Part shown: positions 62,888-64,000 of the stretch, piece by piece
How positions within the stretch are numbered: the first letter of the stretch is position 1
Layout of the letters: every line of letters begins with the position of its first letter
Origin: Planctomycetota bacterium
Lineage (GTDB): Bacteria; Planctomycetota; B15-G4; SIAN01
NCBI GenBank assembly: GCA_009691715.1
Contig: SIAN01000010.1
Location: 1-64,000, forward strand
Direction of reading: 5' to 3'
Length of the DNA: 64,000 nucleotides
Notes under the pieces: generated by a model
Seen by the model: only the letters and a program-made list of their open reading frames with translations
What the model was told of the DNA's origin: nothing
The model's database searches: none
Translations under genes and position numbers: made by a program

Positions 62888-64000
62888 TCACTCGCCGCTC
62901 GCGGCCTTGTTGGCCCGCAGGTAGAGCCAGACCCAGCCGTGGCTCTCCGACTCGACCGGCAGCTCCTGGCGGATCGCTGACATGCGTTCGCGGAGTTCGC
63001 CGGTTCGCGCCTCGCGCTTCTGCTTCGCCTCGGCCGGTTCGTCGACTGGATGCTGCGGGTAGGCGAGCGGGCCGTATTCGGCCTGAAGCTTGTCGAGCTC
63101 GGCCTTCAGCGCGATGTGGTGCGCGGCGACCTCCGGCGTGACCGGGAGTTGCGACGGCTTGAGTGCCGCGAAGTCTCCGACCAACAGGTCGAGTTGCCCG
63201 TCGCCGTTCCAGTCCGTCGCGCAGACCTTGCTGCGGACGCCGGGAGTCGGGGTGCTGGGGACGGTGCCGCCCCAACCCGCATCGCCTTCGCCGATCAGCA
63301 CCTGGCCGGCAGCGAGCTCCGGCACTTCCTCCGTCCCGTCGTTGCGGTACCACGTGACCTTGCCAGAGCCGTCGCCGACCAGCAGGTCGAAGTCGCCGTC
63401 GCCATCCCAGTCAGCGCAGAACGGTCCCGCATCATTCTCGACGTGCAACGCGTTGCCGCCCGCCTCGACCGCCACGTGCGAGCCGAACTTCCACTCGGTC
63501 GCGCTGCCCTCGTTCGGGATGCGATGGACGCTGCCGCCGATGTCGCCGACCAGCAGGTCGTAGTCGCCATCGTCGTCCCAGTCGACTGCGTGCGCGGAGG
63601 CGGCGGTGCCGGTGGTCGCCATTTGCTGGCCGGGCTTGGGGCGGTAGGTCTTGCCGTGGAAGACGACGATCGACGAGTTGCCTTCGGTCTCGAACTCGCC
63701 GTTGCCGGTGATGAGGAGTTGTTCCGGCGTGTCGCTGACGCCGCCGCCGATCAGGATGTACTCGTCGTTCTTGTCCTTCAGCATCTCGGGCGCGGCAAAG
63801 CTCAGATCTGGCTGGCGCGCGAAGAAGAACAGCTCGCCCGGCCACGAGCCGGAGAGCAGGTCGAGGTTGCCGTCGCCATCGAGGTCCACCAACTGGGGAC
63901 CGAAACCGATGCATCAGCCGGTGGGGACGGTGCCTTCCGGACGGCCTTCCTTCCACTTCACGCCTTGGGTGAGCTTCGGCGCCGCGTTCGTGCCGCTGTT
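62888..64000 (-). pseudogene. VCBS/FG-GAP repeat protein with an in-frame TGA (5' end beyond window)
   Basis: The frame is coherent from the window edge (AAPKLTQGVKWKEGRPEGTV, then PTG) to TGA at 63914-63916. It then continues with CIGFGPQLVDLDGDGNLDLL to its stop at 62888. Calcium-loop repeats are evident: DLDGDGNLDLLSGSWPGEL, DWDDDGDYDLLVGDIGG, DWDGDGDFDLLVGDGSG and DWNGDGQLDLLVGDFAA. The TGA lies where homologues would most likely have Trp or Cys (PTG-x-CIGFGPQ). Downstream restart at TTG 63892 or GTG 63889 would produce a ~330-residue propeller fragment without a signal peptide. The role is unknown; such proteins are exported and often surface-associated. Convergent with the response regulator remnant (18-bp gap). 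Confidence 0.75.

Noticed and set aside
63914..63916. Selenocysteine codon in the VCBS protein
   Set aside because: The TGA precedes a Cys in a structural propeller protein with no redox motif, and no SECIS-like hairpin is evident directly downstream; a Trp/Cys-to-stop change is simpler.
1..64000. Genome-wide UGA-to-Trp recoding
   Set aside because: TGA clearly terminates many intact genes here, including overlapping starts (GTGA/ATGA at 15735, 20237, 50039, 55177 and 59084).
1..64000. tRNA, rRNA, riboswitch, replication origin or phage genes
   Set aside because: No sequence with the conserved features of these was recognised on reading the window; a covariance-model scan could not be run.

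Overview
This is a very GC-rich bacterial window. It looks chromosomal and most probably comes from a planctomycete (Planctomycetota). The reasons are gene-content signatures rather than any marker gene: sigma factor/Ser-Thr kinase pairs, a giant ThuA plus beta-propeller secreted protein, several FG-GAP/VCBS secreted proteins, di-haem MauG-type cytochromes, and an ECF sigma factor with a C-terminal membrane/beta-sandwich extension. No rRNA, tRNA or CRISPR array was recognised. Two conventional mobile structures were found: a decayed IS66-family element and a 156-bp MITE-like element.

Layout. 1-8.2 kb: end of an aspartokinase gene, a small membrane protein, an Xaa-Pro dipeptidase, then two alpha-glucan/oligosaccharide hydrolases (glycogen debranching enzyme and a GH63-type glucosidase). 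8.3-10.9 kb: a TetR regulator with a clear palindromic operator in front of a secreted two-repeat protein, then a sigma/zinc-finger anti-sigma pair. 11.0-12.5 kb: an IS66 relic with both terminal repeats, abutting the last ~54 residues of a NrfD-type membrane subunit. 12.8-17.3 kb: a fused transaldolase-glucose-6-phosphate isomerase overlapping glucose-6-phosphate dehydrogenase (oxidative pentose phosphate operon). 17.3-22.9 kb: a cytochrome c peroxidase, then a translationally coupled SbcD/SbcC-like nuclease-ATPase pair. 23.0-26.4 kb: broken regulatory genes (PAS histidine kinase, sigma factor, thioredoxin-like tail). 26.4-36.7 kb: large exported proteins (ThuA/LamG/propeller, FG-GAP, HExxH metallopeptidase). 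36.7-43.2 kb: an inverted-repeat element, a broken sigma factor with membrane tail, a kinase-sigma chimera, a subtilase, the MITE and an Rpn-type nuclease gene. 43.4-55.9 kb: a propeller/cytochrome protein and two paralogous sigma-kinase operons that bracket a cupin lipoprotein and an ornithine-cyclodeaminase-like gene. 56.0-60.0 kb: a coupled SNF2 helicase/SWIM protein pair. 60.0-64.0 kb: an MNT/HEPN pair with a stop codon inside the HEPN gene, a decapitated endonuclease III, a LytS/LytTR two-component pair with lesions, and a VCBS protein with an in-frame TGA running off the window.

The most striking property is the distribution of damage. The large metabolic, secreted and DNA-repair genes (several over 3 kb) are open from end to end. 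Nearly every frameshift, nonsense codon or deletion-fusion falls in a regulatory, signalling or mobile gene. Several lesions are single-base and lie in otherwise conserved sequence, including three in-frame TGA codons at positions where Trp (or Trp/Cys) is expected. Real decay by small deletions is the simplest reading, but read-level checks are needed.
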